Assembly: GCA_038239195.1 (NCBI GenBank)
Contig: JBBSEZ010000323.1
Span: 1 to 11,579, forward strand
Source: JBBSEZ01 sp038239195
GTDB taxonomy: Bacteria; Planctomycetota; Planctomycetia; Gemmatales; Gemmataceae
Length of the DNA: 11,579 nucleotides
Reading direction: 5' to 3'
In this document: piece by piece, positions 1 to 6,818 of the stretch
Position numbering within the stretch: the stretch's first letter is position 1
How the letters are laid out: every line of letters begins with the position of its first letter
Notes under the pieces: model-generated
Seen by the model: only the letters and a program-made list of their open reading frames with translations
The model's database searches: none
Told to the model about the DNA's origin: nothing
Translations under genes and position numbers: made by a program

Positions 1-65
1 CCATTGCGCCGCCCCGCTTGCGGGGCGCTTGGGCGGCGCGCCCCGCAAGCGGGGCGGCTCAATGG
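1..65. repeat. 28-bp near-perfect inverted repeat at the window edge
   Basis: Arms 1-28 and 38-65 are reverse complements with one mismatch (position 7 against 59) and flank a 9-base spacer. The outer ends read CCATTG and CAATGG. Each arm also contains a smaller palindrome, GCCCCGCTTGCGGGGC, so the element can form either one long hairpin or two short ones. It lies just upstream of the promoter of the first gene. It has no T-tract, so it is either a factor-independent-like block to readthrough from the left or a dispersed palindromic repeat. The element may continue to the left of the window. Confidence 0.7.
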
Positions 66-79
66 TGCCCCTACCATGC

Positions 80-108
80 TTGAGCGACGTTCGGCGCCGC
101 GGTATGAT
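80..108 (+). promoter_or_regulatory. Sigma-70-like promoter for the hypothetical gene and mutL
   Basis: A -35 box TTGAGC (80-85) and a -10 box TATGAT (103-108) are separated by 17 bases, close to the housekeeping consensus. Transcription would start near 115 and leave a leader of about 55 bases. That leader holds a 7-bp hairpin, AGGAGCT (132-138) with AGCTCCT (146-152), just before the ribosome binding site at 161-164. The match was made by eye. Confidence 0.5.
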
Positions 109-171
109 CCATCTCTCGCGTTCGACAATGAAGGAGCTCGCGCGAAGCTCCTCCCGAAGCGGAGAACGACC

Positions 172-702
172 ATGCCAAGCCTGAATCGCTTCCCCCTGCT
201 GGGCCTGTGGGCGAAAGAGGCCGCGCTGCGCCTCGGCCACACCGAGGCCGACGCGCAGACCATCGGCCACGCCTACGCCGTCCTCTACGCGATCCGCGCC
301 AATAGCCCCGTCCGCGCGACGGCGTACAAGGACAAGGAAGCGATCGCCTCCGCCGAGGAGGCCCTGTCCCAGCCTTCGGAGATCGAATTGCTCGACTTCG
401 GGGGCGACCGGCTCGAGATCAGCCGCGGGCCGCAGGGGCAGATTGTCGGCCGCGTGGGCGGGCGGTTGCCCCAGACGCCCGAGACCTTTCGCTACAAGGT
501 GGCCTCGAAGTTCCCGGCCAGCTACCTCGCCCGCCTGGAAAGCGCCTTCCACGCCTTCTTTGCGGCGCGCTCCCCCGAGAAGATCGACGGCAAGGCGATC
601 TATTCCCTCTACGACCAGTGGAAGAAGCAGTGCGCCAACGGGCGCCTGGTCGATCTCGACCGGCTGATCGGCTGGTGCGAGAAATCGACCAAGGCGAAGT
701 GA
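172..702 (+). CDS. Hypothetical protein, 176 aa, upstream of mutL
   Basis: I do not recognise this family. The ATG at 172 is preferred over upstream in-frame starts because GGAG (161-164) sits seven bases before it and because a good promoter and leader lie at 80-171. The product is soluble-looking, with no signal peptide or membrane segment. The first 50 residues are helical and alanine-rich (AKEAALRLGHTEADAQTIGH). A central beta-like stretch around residues 68-95 (IELLDFGGDRLEISRG) follows, then a lysine- and aromatic-rich C-terminal half. It ends 29 bases before the preferred mutL start and only two bases before an alternative GTG at 705, so the two genes are probably co-transcribed. A role in repair is suggested only by this position. 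Confidence 0.75.
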   Translation: MPSLNRFPLLGLWAKEAALRLGHTEADAQTIGHAYAVLYAIRANSPVRATAYKDKEAIASAEEALSQPSEIELLDFGGDRLEISRGPQGQIVGRVGGRLPQTPETFRYKVASKFPASYLARLESAFHAFFAARSPEKIDGKAIYSLYDQWKKQCANGRLVDLDRLIGWCEKSTKAK

Positions 703-731
703 ACGTGCCCCGCAAGACCGGACTGTTTTCC

Positions 732-2558
732 ATGCCGCGCATCCAGCAACTTTCCCCCCAGGTCGTCGCTCAGATCGCCGCCGGCGAGGTGATCGAGCGC
801 CCCGCCAGCGTCGTCAAGGAGCTCGTCGAGAACTCCATCGACGCGGGAGCAACGCGCATCGACGTCGAAGTCGGCCAGGGCGGGACCGACCTCCTGCGCG
901 TCGTGGACGATGGCTGCGGCATCGAGGCGGACGACCTGGCCCTGGCGTTCGCCGCGCACGCCACGAGCAAGCTGAGCAGCGCGGTCGACCTGCACCAACT
1001 CGGCACGCTCGGCTTCCGCGGGGAGGGCCTGGCGTCGATCGGCGGGATCGCTCAGGTTTTGCTCCAGTCGCGCCCGGCCGGGCAGACCTGCGGCGCCGAG
1101 CTGCAATGTCATGGGGGACAACTCTCTCCCGTGCGCGTCTGGAACGGGGCCCCCGGAACGCGCATCGAGGTGCGGCACCTGTTCTTCAACGTCCCCGTGC
1201 GCCGAAAGTTCTTGCGCGGCCCTTCGGTGGAGATGGCGCAAGTGGCCGAGGCGTTCACGCGCCTGGCGCTGTCGCAACTCTCGCTACACCTGACGCTCCG
1301 CCACAACGGCAAGGTGGTGTACGACGTGCCGACCTCGGCCGGGCTGCTCGACCGGATCGCGATCTTCTTTGGAGACGACCTGCGCCGCCAACTCTTCCCC
1401 ATTGAGGCCGAGCAGGGCCGCGTCACCCTCGGCGGGTACGTGGCCGGCCCCGAGTGCGAGCGCGGCGGGGCGCAGATGCAGTATCTGTTCGTCAACGGTC
1501 GCTGGGTGCGCGACCGGGGGCTGTCACAGGCCTTGCAGGAGGGCTACCGGGGCCTGCTGATGACGGGGCGGCACCCGGTCGCGTTCCTCTTCTTGGAAGT
1601 GCCTTCCGACGAGGTAGACGTCAACGTCCACCCGACCAAGGCCGAGGTGCGCTTTCGGCGCCCGGAGAAATTGCAGCAACTCATCAGCAACACGATCCGC
1701 GCCCGCCTCCAGACGGAGGACTTGACGGCGACCCTGCGCGCCCCGATGCCCCAGCCCGTCGCGCCGCCGACGGCCAGCCCGCAGGCCGACCTCCCCTTCG
1801 CGCCTGCCTCCCCGGCGCCCCCGACGGTCGAGGCGCGCCGCCTGCCTCCCGCGTCGCGCCCGCCAACGCCTCCAAACAAGCCCGCCGAGGCACCGCGCCT
1901 CCCCCTGTCGAGCCCCACCGCGGAGAAGCGAGTCACGCCGGCCCCTCCCGTCCCGGAAACGAGGCCGGCCCCTGCCCCGCTGGCCCGGCCGGCGAAGGCG
2001 GTGCAGATGCACGACCTCTATCTCGTCGTGGAGGTGCCCGAGGGGGTGCTGGTGATCGACCAGCACGCCCTGCACGAGCGCATCCTCTTCGAGCAGTTGC
2101 AGGAGCGCTGGCACGCGGGCGCCCTGGAATCGCAGCGCCTGCTGATCCCCGAGCCGGTCAGCCTGACGCCGGCGCAGGCCGCGCTCGTTCTGGAGCAGGC
2201 CGGGCCCCTGGCGCAGTTGGGGCTCGACGTGTCCGACTTCGGCGCCGGGACGGTCTTGCTCAGCGCGTATCCGGCGCTGCTGGGCAAGCGCTCGCCTCGC
2301 GACGTCCTGCGGGCGGTGGTCGATTACCTGGCGAGCAAGGAACGCCCGCCGACGCGCGAGGCGATGCTCAACGAGTTGCTGAGCCTGATGGCTTGCCACG
2401 CCGCCGTCCGCGCCGGCGACCGGCTGACTCCCGAAGAGATCGCCGATCTGGCCGAGCAGCGGCACCTGGCGCAGGACAGCCATCACTGCCCGCACGGCCG
2501 GCCGACGTCGCTGCTGTTCACGCGGCAGGAGCTGGACCGGCAGTTTCGGCGGACGTGA
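732..2558 (+). CDS. mutL: DNA mismatch repair protein MutL (endonuclease-type)
   Basis: MutL links mismatch recognition by MutS to strand incision. The 608-aa product has the N-terminal GHKL ATPase: KELVENSIDAGA with the catalytic Glu near residue 30, DDGCGI, ATSKL, and GFRGEGLASI. NVHPTKAEVRF closes the transducer domain. A Pro/Ala-rich linker of roughly 90 residues (about 335-420) leads to the C-terminal dimerisation domain. That domain carries DQHALHERILFE (residues 443-454), matching the DQHA(X)2E(X)4E endonuclease motif, plus ACHAAVRAG (about 554-562) and CPHGRP (586-591), which complete the metal site. This is the MutH-independent type of MutL. The ATG at 732 begins a typical MutL N-terminus (MPRIQQLSPQVVAQIAAGEV) but has no clear Shine-Dalgarno; GTG at 705 would add nine residues. 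No mutS lies in the window. Confidence 0.97.
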   Translation: MPRIQQLSPQVVAQIAAGEVIERPASVVKELVENSIDAGATRIDVEVGQGGTDLLRVVDDGCGIEADDLALAFAAHATSKLSSAVDLHQLGTLGFRGEGLASIGGIAQVLLQSRPAGQTCGAELQCHGGQLSPVRVWNGAPGTRIEVRHLFFNVPVRRKFLRGPSVEMAQVAEAFTRLALSQLSLHLTLRHNGKVVYDVPTSAGLLDRIAIFFGDDLRRQLFPIEAEQGRVTLGGYVAGPECERGGAQMQYLFVNGRWVRDRGLSQALQEGYRGLLMTGRHPVAFLFLEVPSDEVDVNVHPTKAEVRFRRPEKLQQLISNTIRARLQTEDLTATLRAPMPQPVAPPTASPQADLPFAPASPAPPTVEARRLPPASRPPTPPNKPAEAPRLPLSSPTAEKRVTPAPPVPETRPAPAPLARPAKAVQMHDLYLVVEVPEGVLVIDQHALHERILFEQLQERWHAGALESQRLLIPEPVSLTPAQAALVLEQAGPLAQLGLDVSDFGAGTVLLSAYPALLGKRSPRDVLRAVVDYLASKERPPTREAMLNELLSLMACHAAVRAGDRLTPEEIADLAEQRHLAQDSHHCPHGRPTSLLFTRQELDRQFRRT

Positions 2559-2604
2559 GGGGCAGCAAGAGGCATCGTGCAGCGACGGTCCTTGGGCGAT
2601 TGCG

Positions 2605-3087
2605 TCAGCACGGGGGCCTGCCCGCGACACAAATCTCCACCTCGGCGATCTGCTTTCCTTGCCCGCACCGCAAGCGCTTTCGGCCGAGCTCGGCGTCCTG
2701 ACGCGCTACGCTGGCGAGGACGAGCCCGGGCAGGGGACCACAAAACAGGCCTTTCATCTCCTTCAACCCAAGGCGCGTCAGTTCGCGAGCGATCTTGATG
2801 AGGCGGATGGTGTACTCGCGCGAATACGCATGGAGCACAAGGTCGTAGCGCTTCTCCGCTACCTCCAGCCAGTCGGGCTCGACGTCGGCGCGCAATTCCA
2901 CCAGGCCCGCCTCCAGTTCTGCGTAGCGTGCGTCGTCTTCGGCGATGCGGGCCAGTTCCACCTCGACGCGCAGGTAGCGGCCGCGAGCGTCGCCCTGTTC
3001 TTCGAGCCAGTCGGCGTACACCAGCCGCGTCAGGTCGTCATTCGGGTTGTCGCGCATGGCTTGCAAAAAGGCCGCTTCTTGTTGCAC
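2605..3087 (-). CDS. TIGR02996 domain protein with an L7/L12-like C-terminal domain
   Basis: This 160-aa protein starts at GTG 3087, behind a strong GGAGGAG eight bases upstream; a longer reading to 3303 has only low-complexity Arg-rich sequence. Residues 5-34 (EAAFLQAMRDNPNDD, LVYADWLEEQGD) match TIGR02996, a short domain abundant in Gemmata-like planctomycetes and some myxobacteria, of unknown function. A charged helical segment (40-70) follows. Residues 81-152 resemble the ribosomal protein L7/L12 C-terminal domain: IRLIKIARELTRLGLKEMKG aligns with the L7/L12 stretch containing VIKAVR and TGLGLKEAK, and QIAEVEI aligns with the last strand. The Ile-Lys and Arg used by L7/L12 to bind translation factors are kept. 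It is convergent with mutL (46-base gap). It is too divergent and misplaced to be the true ribosomal protein. Function unknown. Confidence 0.8.
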   Translation of the reverse strand: MQQEAAFLQAMRDNPNDDLTRLVYADWLEEQGDARGRYLRVEVELARIAEDDARYAELEAGLVELRADVEPDWLEVAEKRYDLVLHAYSREYTIRLIKIARELTRLGLKEMKGLFCGPLPGLVLASVARQDAELGRKRLRCGQGKQIAEVEICVAGRPPC

Positions 3088-3113
3088 GGATTGGCTCCTC
3101 CGGGAGAAACGGC

Positions 3114-3139
3114 GATCCGAGCGCACGCGCCCTCGGATC
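3114..3139. promoter_or_regulatory. Palindrome upstream of the TIGR02996/L7-L12-like gene
   Basis: GATCCGAG (3114-3121) and CTCGGATC (3132-3139) form perfect 8-bp arms around a 10-base spacer, 27 bases upstream of the GTG start at 3087 on the minus strand. A second inverted repeat, GTGGAT / ATCCAC (3150-3155 and 3161-3166), lies just beyond it. They could be operators or leader hairpins for the minus-strand gene. I see no convincing promoter boxes nearby. Confidence 0.35.
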
Positions 3140-3175
3140 ACATCAACTCGTGGATGCGCAATCCACCCGGCGGGC

Positions 3176-3349
3176 TCACGGCTCGATCGCGACCTGAAAG
3201 CTTGGGAGCGCCTCCCGCCCGGCGCTCCTTGCCGCGCAGGACCGCGTTCCGTGCCCTGCCAGTTCCTGGGCGTCGAGGCCCTCTCGCTCCAGCGCCTCCC
3301 CAACCCACGCCCCCGACAGCGTCAGCAGGCCCTGCGCAACGGCGCGCTC
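3176..3349 (-). pseudogene. Possible gene remnant or lost C-terminal extension behind the cyclase gene
   Basis: Directly behind the cyclase stop (TGA at 3350-3348), a 57-codon open stretch runs in the frame reached by skipping one base at that stop. It contains ERAVAQGLLTLSGAW, VGEALEREGLDAQEL and AGHG and ends at TGA 3178-3176. Codon composition is coding-like: high GC at positions 1 and 3, balanced at position 2. It has no ATG, GTG or TTG of its own. It could be the tail of a decayed gene, an extension cut off by a one-base indel, or chance in GC-rich DNA. The cyclase appears complete without it, so a decayed separate gene or chance is more likely than a truncated cyclase. Confidence 0.3.
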
Positions 3350-4157
3350 ACACCAGCGCCAGCGGCCGCAGCGGCGAGCCCGTCGCGCCCTTGAACTTGA
3401 GCGGGACGCCGACGAAGGCGAACGCCCAGGCCCGCGCCGCCGCCAGCTCTTCGAGGTTGAGGTTTTCGAGGATGTACACGCCCTTCTGCGGCAGCAGGTA
3501 GACGTGCCCGAACAGGGTCGCCCCGCTCTCCGGGTCGCGCTCGTCGGGCTGGTCCCAGGTCATGTTGTCGGCCCCGACGGCGACGACGCCGCGCTCGGCC
3601 GCCCACAGCGTCCCGGACTTGGACACCCCGGCCGCTCGCAAATAGGCCTCCTCGTCGTGCCAGATGGCGCCGAAGCCCGTCCGCACGAGCAGCACGTCGC
3701 CACGCTGCACCTCGACGCCCTGGGCGGAGGCGCAGCCAGCGAAGTCGTCGGCGCTGATGCCCTCTTTCTCGAGGAGACAAGCCACCCCCTTCCACCCCGC
3801 CACGTCGAGCAGCACGCCGCGACTGAGCAGCGGCGGCACCGTCTCGACGCCGAGGGAGGTAAACCCAGCCGGGGTCTCGGCGCCCTCGACGGGCACGTCG
3901 CCGAACATCTTCATGCCGCACGCTTGATGGCAGAGAGCATCGATGTGGGTCCCCGAATGTTCCATCATGGTGAGGACGCCCGAGGCGCCGGTGCGGGGGC
4001 CATGCTGGGCGGGTTGATAGGTGTCGCGGTGGCGGCGGTGCAGCGCGTAGAAGTAGCCGGGCCGGTGCGACGGGAAGATGGGCATGCCGGCGAAGCGCGG
4101 CTGTTCGAGGTCGTAGACGCGCGCGGCGCGCAGCAGGTCGATGAGAGAGGAGGCCAT
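3348..4157 (-). CDS. Cyclase-family (kynurenine formamidase-like) metal-dependent hydrolase
   Basis: The 269-aa product belongs to the cyclase family (PF04199), which includes kynurenine formamidases, isatin hydrolases and antibiotic cyclases and hydrolyses amide-like bonds with zinc or manganese. The family motif HxGTHxDxxxH is intact as HSGTHIDALCH (residues 67-77). Later conserved stretches are RGDVLLVRTG, VVAVGADNMTWDQ and the closing PLKFKGATGSPLRPLA, which is a normal family C-terminus. No signal peptide is visible, so it is probably cytosolic. GGAG lies five bases before the ATG at 4157. It is divergent from the phosphoesterase. No tryptophan-degradation genes are nearby, so the substrate cannot be assigned. 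Confidence 0.9.
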   Translation of the reverse strand: MASSLIDLLRAARVYDLEQPRFAGMPIFPSHRPGYFYALHRRHRDTYQPAQHGPRTGASGVLTMMEHSGTHIDALCHQACGMKMFGDVPVEGAETPAGFTSLGVETVPPLLSRGVLLDVAGWKGVACLLEKEGISADDFAGCASAQGVEVQRGDVLLVRTGFGAIWHDEEAYLRAAGVSKSGTLWAAERGVVAVGADNMTWDQPDERDPESGATLFGHVYLLPQKGVYILENLNLEELAAARAWAFAFVGVPLKFKGATGSPLRPLALV

Positions 4158-4249
4158 GCGAGCTCCAAGATGCCAGGGGCTGCTATCATGTCCGAGGGCG
4201 AGTGGTAAGCGTAGCGTGTCCGCCGCGCCATCTCTACAAGGAAATGCGT

Positions 4250-4286
4250 CCCTTTCGCCGCCGAGCCGAGCTCGGCGGCGAAAGGG
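4250..4286. repeat. Perfect 17-bp palindromic hairpin with a 3-base loop
   Basis: CCCTTTCGCCGCCGAGC (4250-4266) and its exact complement (4270-4286) enclose CGA. The hairpin lies in the divergent intergenic space and ends 26 bases before the phosphoesterase ATG, inside its probable leader. No T-tract follows, so it is not a classical terminator for the plus strand. It could control translation of the downstream gene, or be a dispersed palindromic repeat. Confidence 0.7.
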
Positions 4287-4312
4287 GGCCCATGCGACAC
4301 AAAGGACCGCCG

Positions 4313-5290
4313 ATGTCAGCGACTACCCTCGTTCGCCCTCTCTTTCCGGGACCGATCGACGTCGTCGGGGACGTCCACGGCGAGATCGAGGCACTCGAAT
4401 CGCTTCTGCGCCGGCTGGGCTACGACGAGGCGGGCCGCCACCCGCACGGCCGGCGCCTGGCGTTTGTCGGCGACCTGACCGACCGCGGGCCCGACAGTCC
4501 TGCCGTCGTGGAGAAGGTGCGCCGGCTCGTGGAGACCGAGCGCGCCCAGTGCGTTCTCGGCAATCACGAGTTCAACGCCCTCGCCGGGCGCCTCAAGCCG
4601 GAAAATAGCTGGCTGCTGGAGGGCGCTCCTCCCTTGCTGCACGACGGCGCGCCGGTCCCGCAGAAGTGCGCTCGCGGGGCAGAGCGGCAGCGCATCCTCG
4701 ACTTCTTCGCGGGCCTCCCGATTGCCCTGGAGCGCGCCGACGTGCGTGTGGTGCATGCCTGCTGGGACGACAGCCACGTTGCTCACGTCCGCGAGGAGAA
4801 CGACGTGATGGGCGCCTACCATCGGCACTACGAGGCCATCGAGGCGAGGCTGAGCCGCGACCTCGATGAGGTGGGAGTGGACCTCGCGCACCAAAATCAC
4901 AACCCGATCAAACTCCTGTCCTCCGGCCCCGAGGTGCGCACGAGCGAACCGTGGGAGCTCAACGGCAAGGTTCGCCACGAGGCGCGCGTCCCCTGGTGGC
5001 GAGATTACCGGGAAGGGCCGCTGGTCGTATTCGGGCACTACTGGCGGACGGCGTTGCCGGGCGAGCAGACGATCGAGCGGTTGTTCGAGGGCGCCCGGCG
5101 CGAGGAAACGCTCGGCCCTGCCGCATTCTGTCTCGACTACTCCGTCGGCAAGCGGTTTCGCGAGCGGCTTCGTCCGGGGTTTGATGGGAGCTACGTGACG
5201 CAACTGGCGGCGCTGCGGTTACCGGAGCGCGTGTTGGTGTTCGACAACGAGGACGGGGAAGTGCCGCTCGTGGTCCGGGGGGACTCATGA
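4313..5290 (+). CDS. Metallophosphoesterase (calcineurin-like, PPP/ApaH-type)
   Basis: This 325-aa product has the binuclear-metal phosphoesterase signature. GDVHGE (residues 19-24) supplies Asp20 and His22, GDLTDRGPDS (53-62) supplies Asp54, and GNHEF (83-87) supplies Asn84 and His85. Later histidines are in VVHACWDD and VFGHYW. The motif spacing suits the PPP-type group that includes ApaH and PrpE, which cleave phosphoproteins or dinucleoside polyphosphates. The chain is longer than a minimal enzyme, with an insert around residues 165-235. The start at 4313 is chosen for AAAGGA six bases upstream; ATG 4292 is possible. The substrate is not predictable from the sequence. It is divergent from the cyclase gene. 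Confidence 0.9.
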   Translation: MSATTLVRPLFPGPIDVVGDVHGEIEALESLLRRLGYDEAGRHPHGRRLAFVGDLTDRGPDSPAVVEKVRRLVETERAQCVLGNHEFNALAGRLKPENSWLLEGAPPLLHDGAPVPQKCARGAERQRILDFFAGLPIALERADVRVVHACWDDSHVAHVREENDVMGAYHRHYEAIEARLSRDLDEVGVDLAHQNHNPIKLLSSGPEVRTSEPWELNGKVRHEARVPWWRDYREGPLVVFGHYWRTALPGEQTIERLFEGARREETLGPAAFCLDYSVGKRFRERLRPGFDGSYVTQLAALRLPERVLVFDNEDGEVPLVVRGDS

Positions 5291-5663
5291 ACGAGGCGGA
5301 ATGAGGGGGTGATCTGCGCCATCCGGCTGTCGTTCCCGCCTCTGTTCCGCTGATCGGGCTGGCCACGGAACGCAGCCGTCAGGCAAGGCGGCTCATGCAC
5401 GACTGCAACCAGCCCACCGAAAACAAAGAAAAGCGTTTGAGCCCCTGCCACACCCTGCCACGGTGGCAGGGGCCTTCGCGCGACGTAACCTCTTTCTCCA
5501 TCGACAATTTACGTCTCCTCACCGACTCACCCTGCCACCCTGCCACCGCGCGTCAGGCGGCCTCTTCCCACCGATTTTTCCTCTCCCAATAGTGAACGAA
5601 CGTATGGTACAGTCGAGGGACGCGGGCCCCTGTCGGGGGCAGCACGGAGGAGGGACGTCGCTC
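5291..5663. other. Intergenic region, probable boundary of the accessory segment
   Basis: I see no credible gene in these 373 bases. The first half has an AT-richer patch (about 5420-5436). The second half holds the CCCTGCCAC repeat cluster, followed by a pyrimidine-rich stretch before the ATPase gene. A weak GAGGCGG / CCGCCTC pair (5293-5299 and 5336-5342) has a 36-base loop and is probably chance. Confidence 0.5.
5441..5546 (+). repeat. Iteron-like CCCTGCCAC repeat cluster
   Basis: CCCTGCCAC occurs on the plus strand at about 5443-5451, 5453-5461, 5530-5538 and 5538-5546, and inverted at 5463-5471. The first pair is about one helical turn apart; the last two overlap by one base. Copies 2 and 3 form a palindrome (CCCTGCCAC-G-GTGGCAGGG), and the outer arms GCCCCTGCCAC (5441-5451) and GTGGCAGGGGC (5463-5473) can pair instead. 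The cluster ends 118 bases upstream of the RepA-like ATPase gene, which suggests protein-binding sites for replication or autoregulation. Confidence 0.6.
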
Positions 5664-6770
5664 ATGTCGCTCATCGAATTGCCCGTCGGTGTGGGGCCCA
5701 TCAGCGAGGTGGTCGCTCAGCCCATCGAGTGGTTGTGGCTGTGGCGCCTGGCCCTCGGCAAGTTGGCCATCTTCGACGGCGACCCGGGGCTGAGCAAGTC
5801 CCTGCTCGCGCTCGACCTGTGTGCCCACCTCAGCAGGGGACTGCCGTTCCCCGATACGGACGCGCCCGGCGAGCCCGCTTGCTCGATCGTCTTCAACGCC
5901 GAGGACTGCGTCGCGGACACCATCCGCCCCCGGCTCCAGGCCCTGGGCGCGGACCTGTCGCGCGTCTTCGTCGTCCAGCGCGGCGACGCCACCGACTTGT
6001 TGCGCATCCCGAGCCGCCCGAACGTCCTGGAGGAGGCCCTCGCCCGGTCGGGAGCGCGGCTGGTCGTCATCGACCCGATCATGGCCTTTTTCGACCAGAG
6101 CGTCCAGATTGGCAGCGACATGAGCGTGCGCCGGGCCTTGCAGCCCCTCGTGCAGTTGGCCGAGAAATATCGGTGCGCGATCTTGCTGCTCCGCCACCTC
6201 AACAAGTACGGCCGGGGGCGCTGCATCTACCGGGGCGGCGGCTCCATCGGCATCGCCGCGGCGTGCCGCTCGGCCTGGTTGATCGGGCAGGCCCCGCAAG
6301 TCCCCGGGCGCTGCGTGCTGGCGCAGGTGAAGAACAACGTGGCCCCGCCCCAGCCGAGCCTGGCCTACGAACTGGTGCCCCAGGAAGGACAGCCGCCGAA
6401 GATCTCCTGGCTCGGCCGGAGCGAATGGGCCGCGGACGACTTGCTGGTGCCCGGCCGCACCGCCCGGCCCTCGTCGCCGCGCGACTGCGCCCGCGAGTTC
6501 CTGGAGGACTTTCTGGAGGCCGGGCCGCGCACCTCGCGCGAGCTCTGGGCCGCGGCGCAGGAACGGGGGATCTCCGAACGGACGCTCTTCCGCGCCAAGC
6601 AAGAACTGGAAATCCGCTGCGCGCGCTCCTTCGAGGACGGCAGGCCGGTCTGCCGCTGGCTGCTACCCGGCCAGCAATCCCCCGCCGTGGATGAACTGGG
6701 GGACCTGGAACCGTGGCTCGAACCGCTGCGGAAGCAATTTCCCCCCTCGACACCGCTGGATGAAGACTGA
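5664..6770 (+). CDS. RepA-like AAA/RecA-fold ATPase
   Basis: The 368-aa product is a RecA-fold ATPase of the RepA / AAA_25 type, related to hexameric plasmid helicases and phage replication ATPases. Walker A is GDPGLSKS (residues 39-46) after a short hydrophobic strand. IVFNAEDC is the following beta strand, RLVVIDPIMAFF is Walker B, and ILLLRHLNK carries the sensor-like strand. The last ~70 residues (from about RPSSPRDCAREFLEDF) form a winged-helix-like domain containing GISERTLFRAKQELEI, seen in RepA-like proteins of mobile elements. GGAGGAGGG ends about 10 bases before ATG 5664; ATG 5604 is possible but lacks a site. The terminase gene starts 48 bases after the stop. Likely role: replication or DNA loading for the element. 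Confidence 0.85.
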   Translation: MSLIELPVGVGPISEVVAQPIEWLWLWRLALGKLAIFDGDPGLSKSLLALDLCAHLSRGLPFPDTDAPGEPACSIVFNAEDCVADTIRPRLQALGADLSRVFVVQRGDATDLLRIPSRPNVLEEALARSGARLVVIDPIMAFFDQSVQIGSDMSVRRALQPLVQLAEKYRCAILLLRHLNKYGRGRCIYRGGGSIGIAAACRSAWLIGQAPQVPGRCVLAQVKNNVAPPQPSLAYELVPQEGQPPKISWLGRSEWAADDLLVPGRTARPSSPRDCAREFLEDFLEAGPRTSRELWAAAQERGISERTLFRAKQELEIRCARSFEDGRPVCRWLLPGQQSPAVDELGDLEPWLEPLRKQFPPSTPLDED

Positions 6771-6818
6771 CCCGCGCCCGCGCGCGCCAAGCCCACGACC
6801 TCGAACAGGCGACCTCTC

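Noticed and set aside
1524..2630. 368-codon minus-strand open frame inside mutL
   Set aside because: Arg/Gly-rich shadow of the mutL frame with no domain signal.
2659..3501. Long plus-strand open frame across the TIGR02996 gene and the cyclase 3' end
   Set aside because: It is the antisense of two better-supported minus-strand genes and has no recognisable motif or ribosome binding site.
5441..5546. CRISPR array
   Set aside because: The repeats are 9 bases, irregularly spaced and partly inverted, with no spacers of constant length and no cas genes.
5395..5592. 65-codon open frame over the CCCTGCCAC repeats
   Set aside because: Its composition follows the repeats rather than coding bias, it has no ribosome binding site, and no motif is recognisable.
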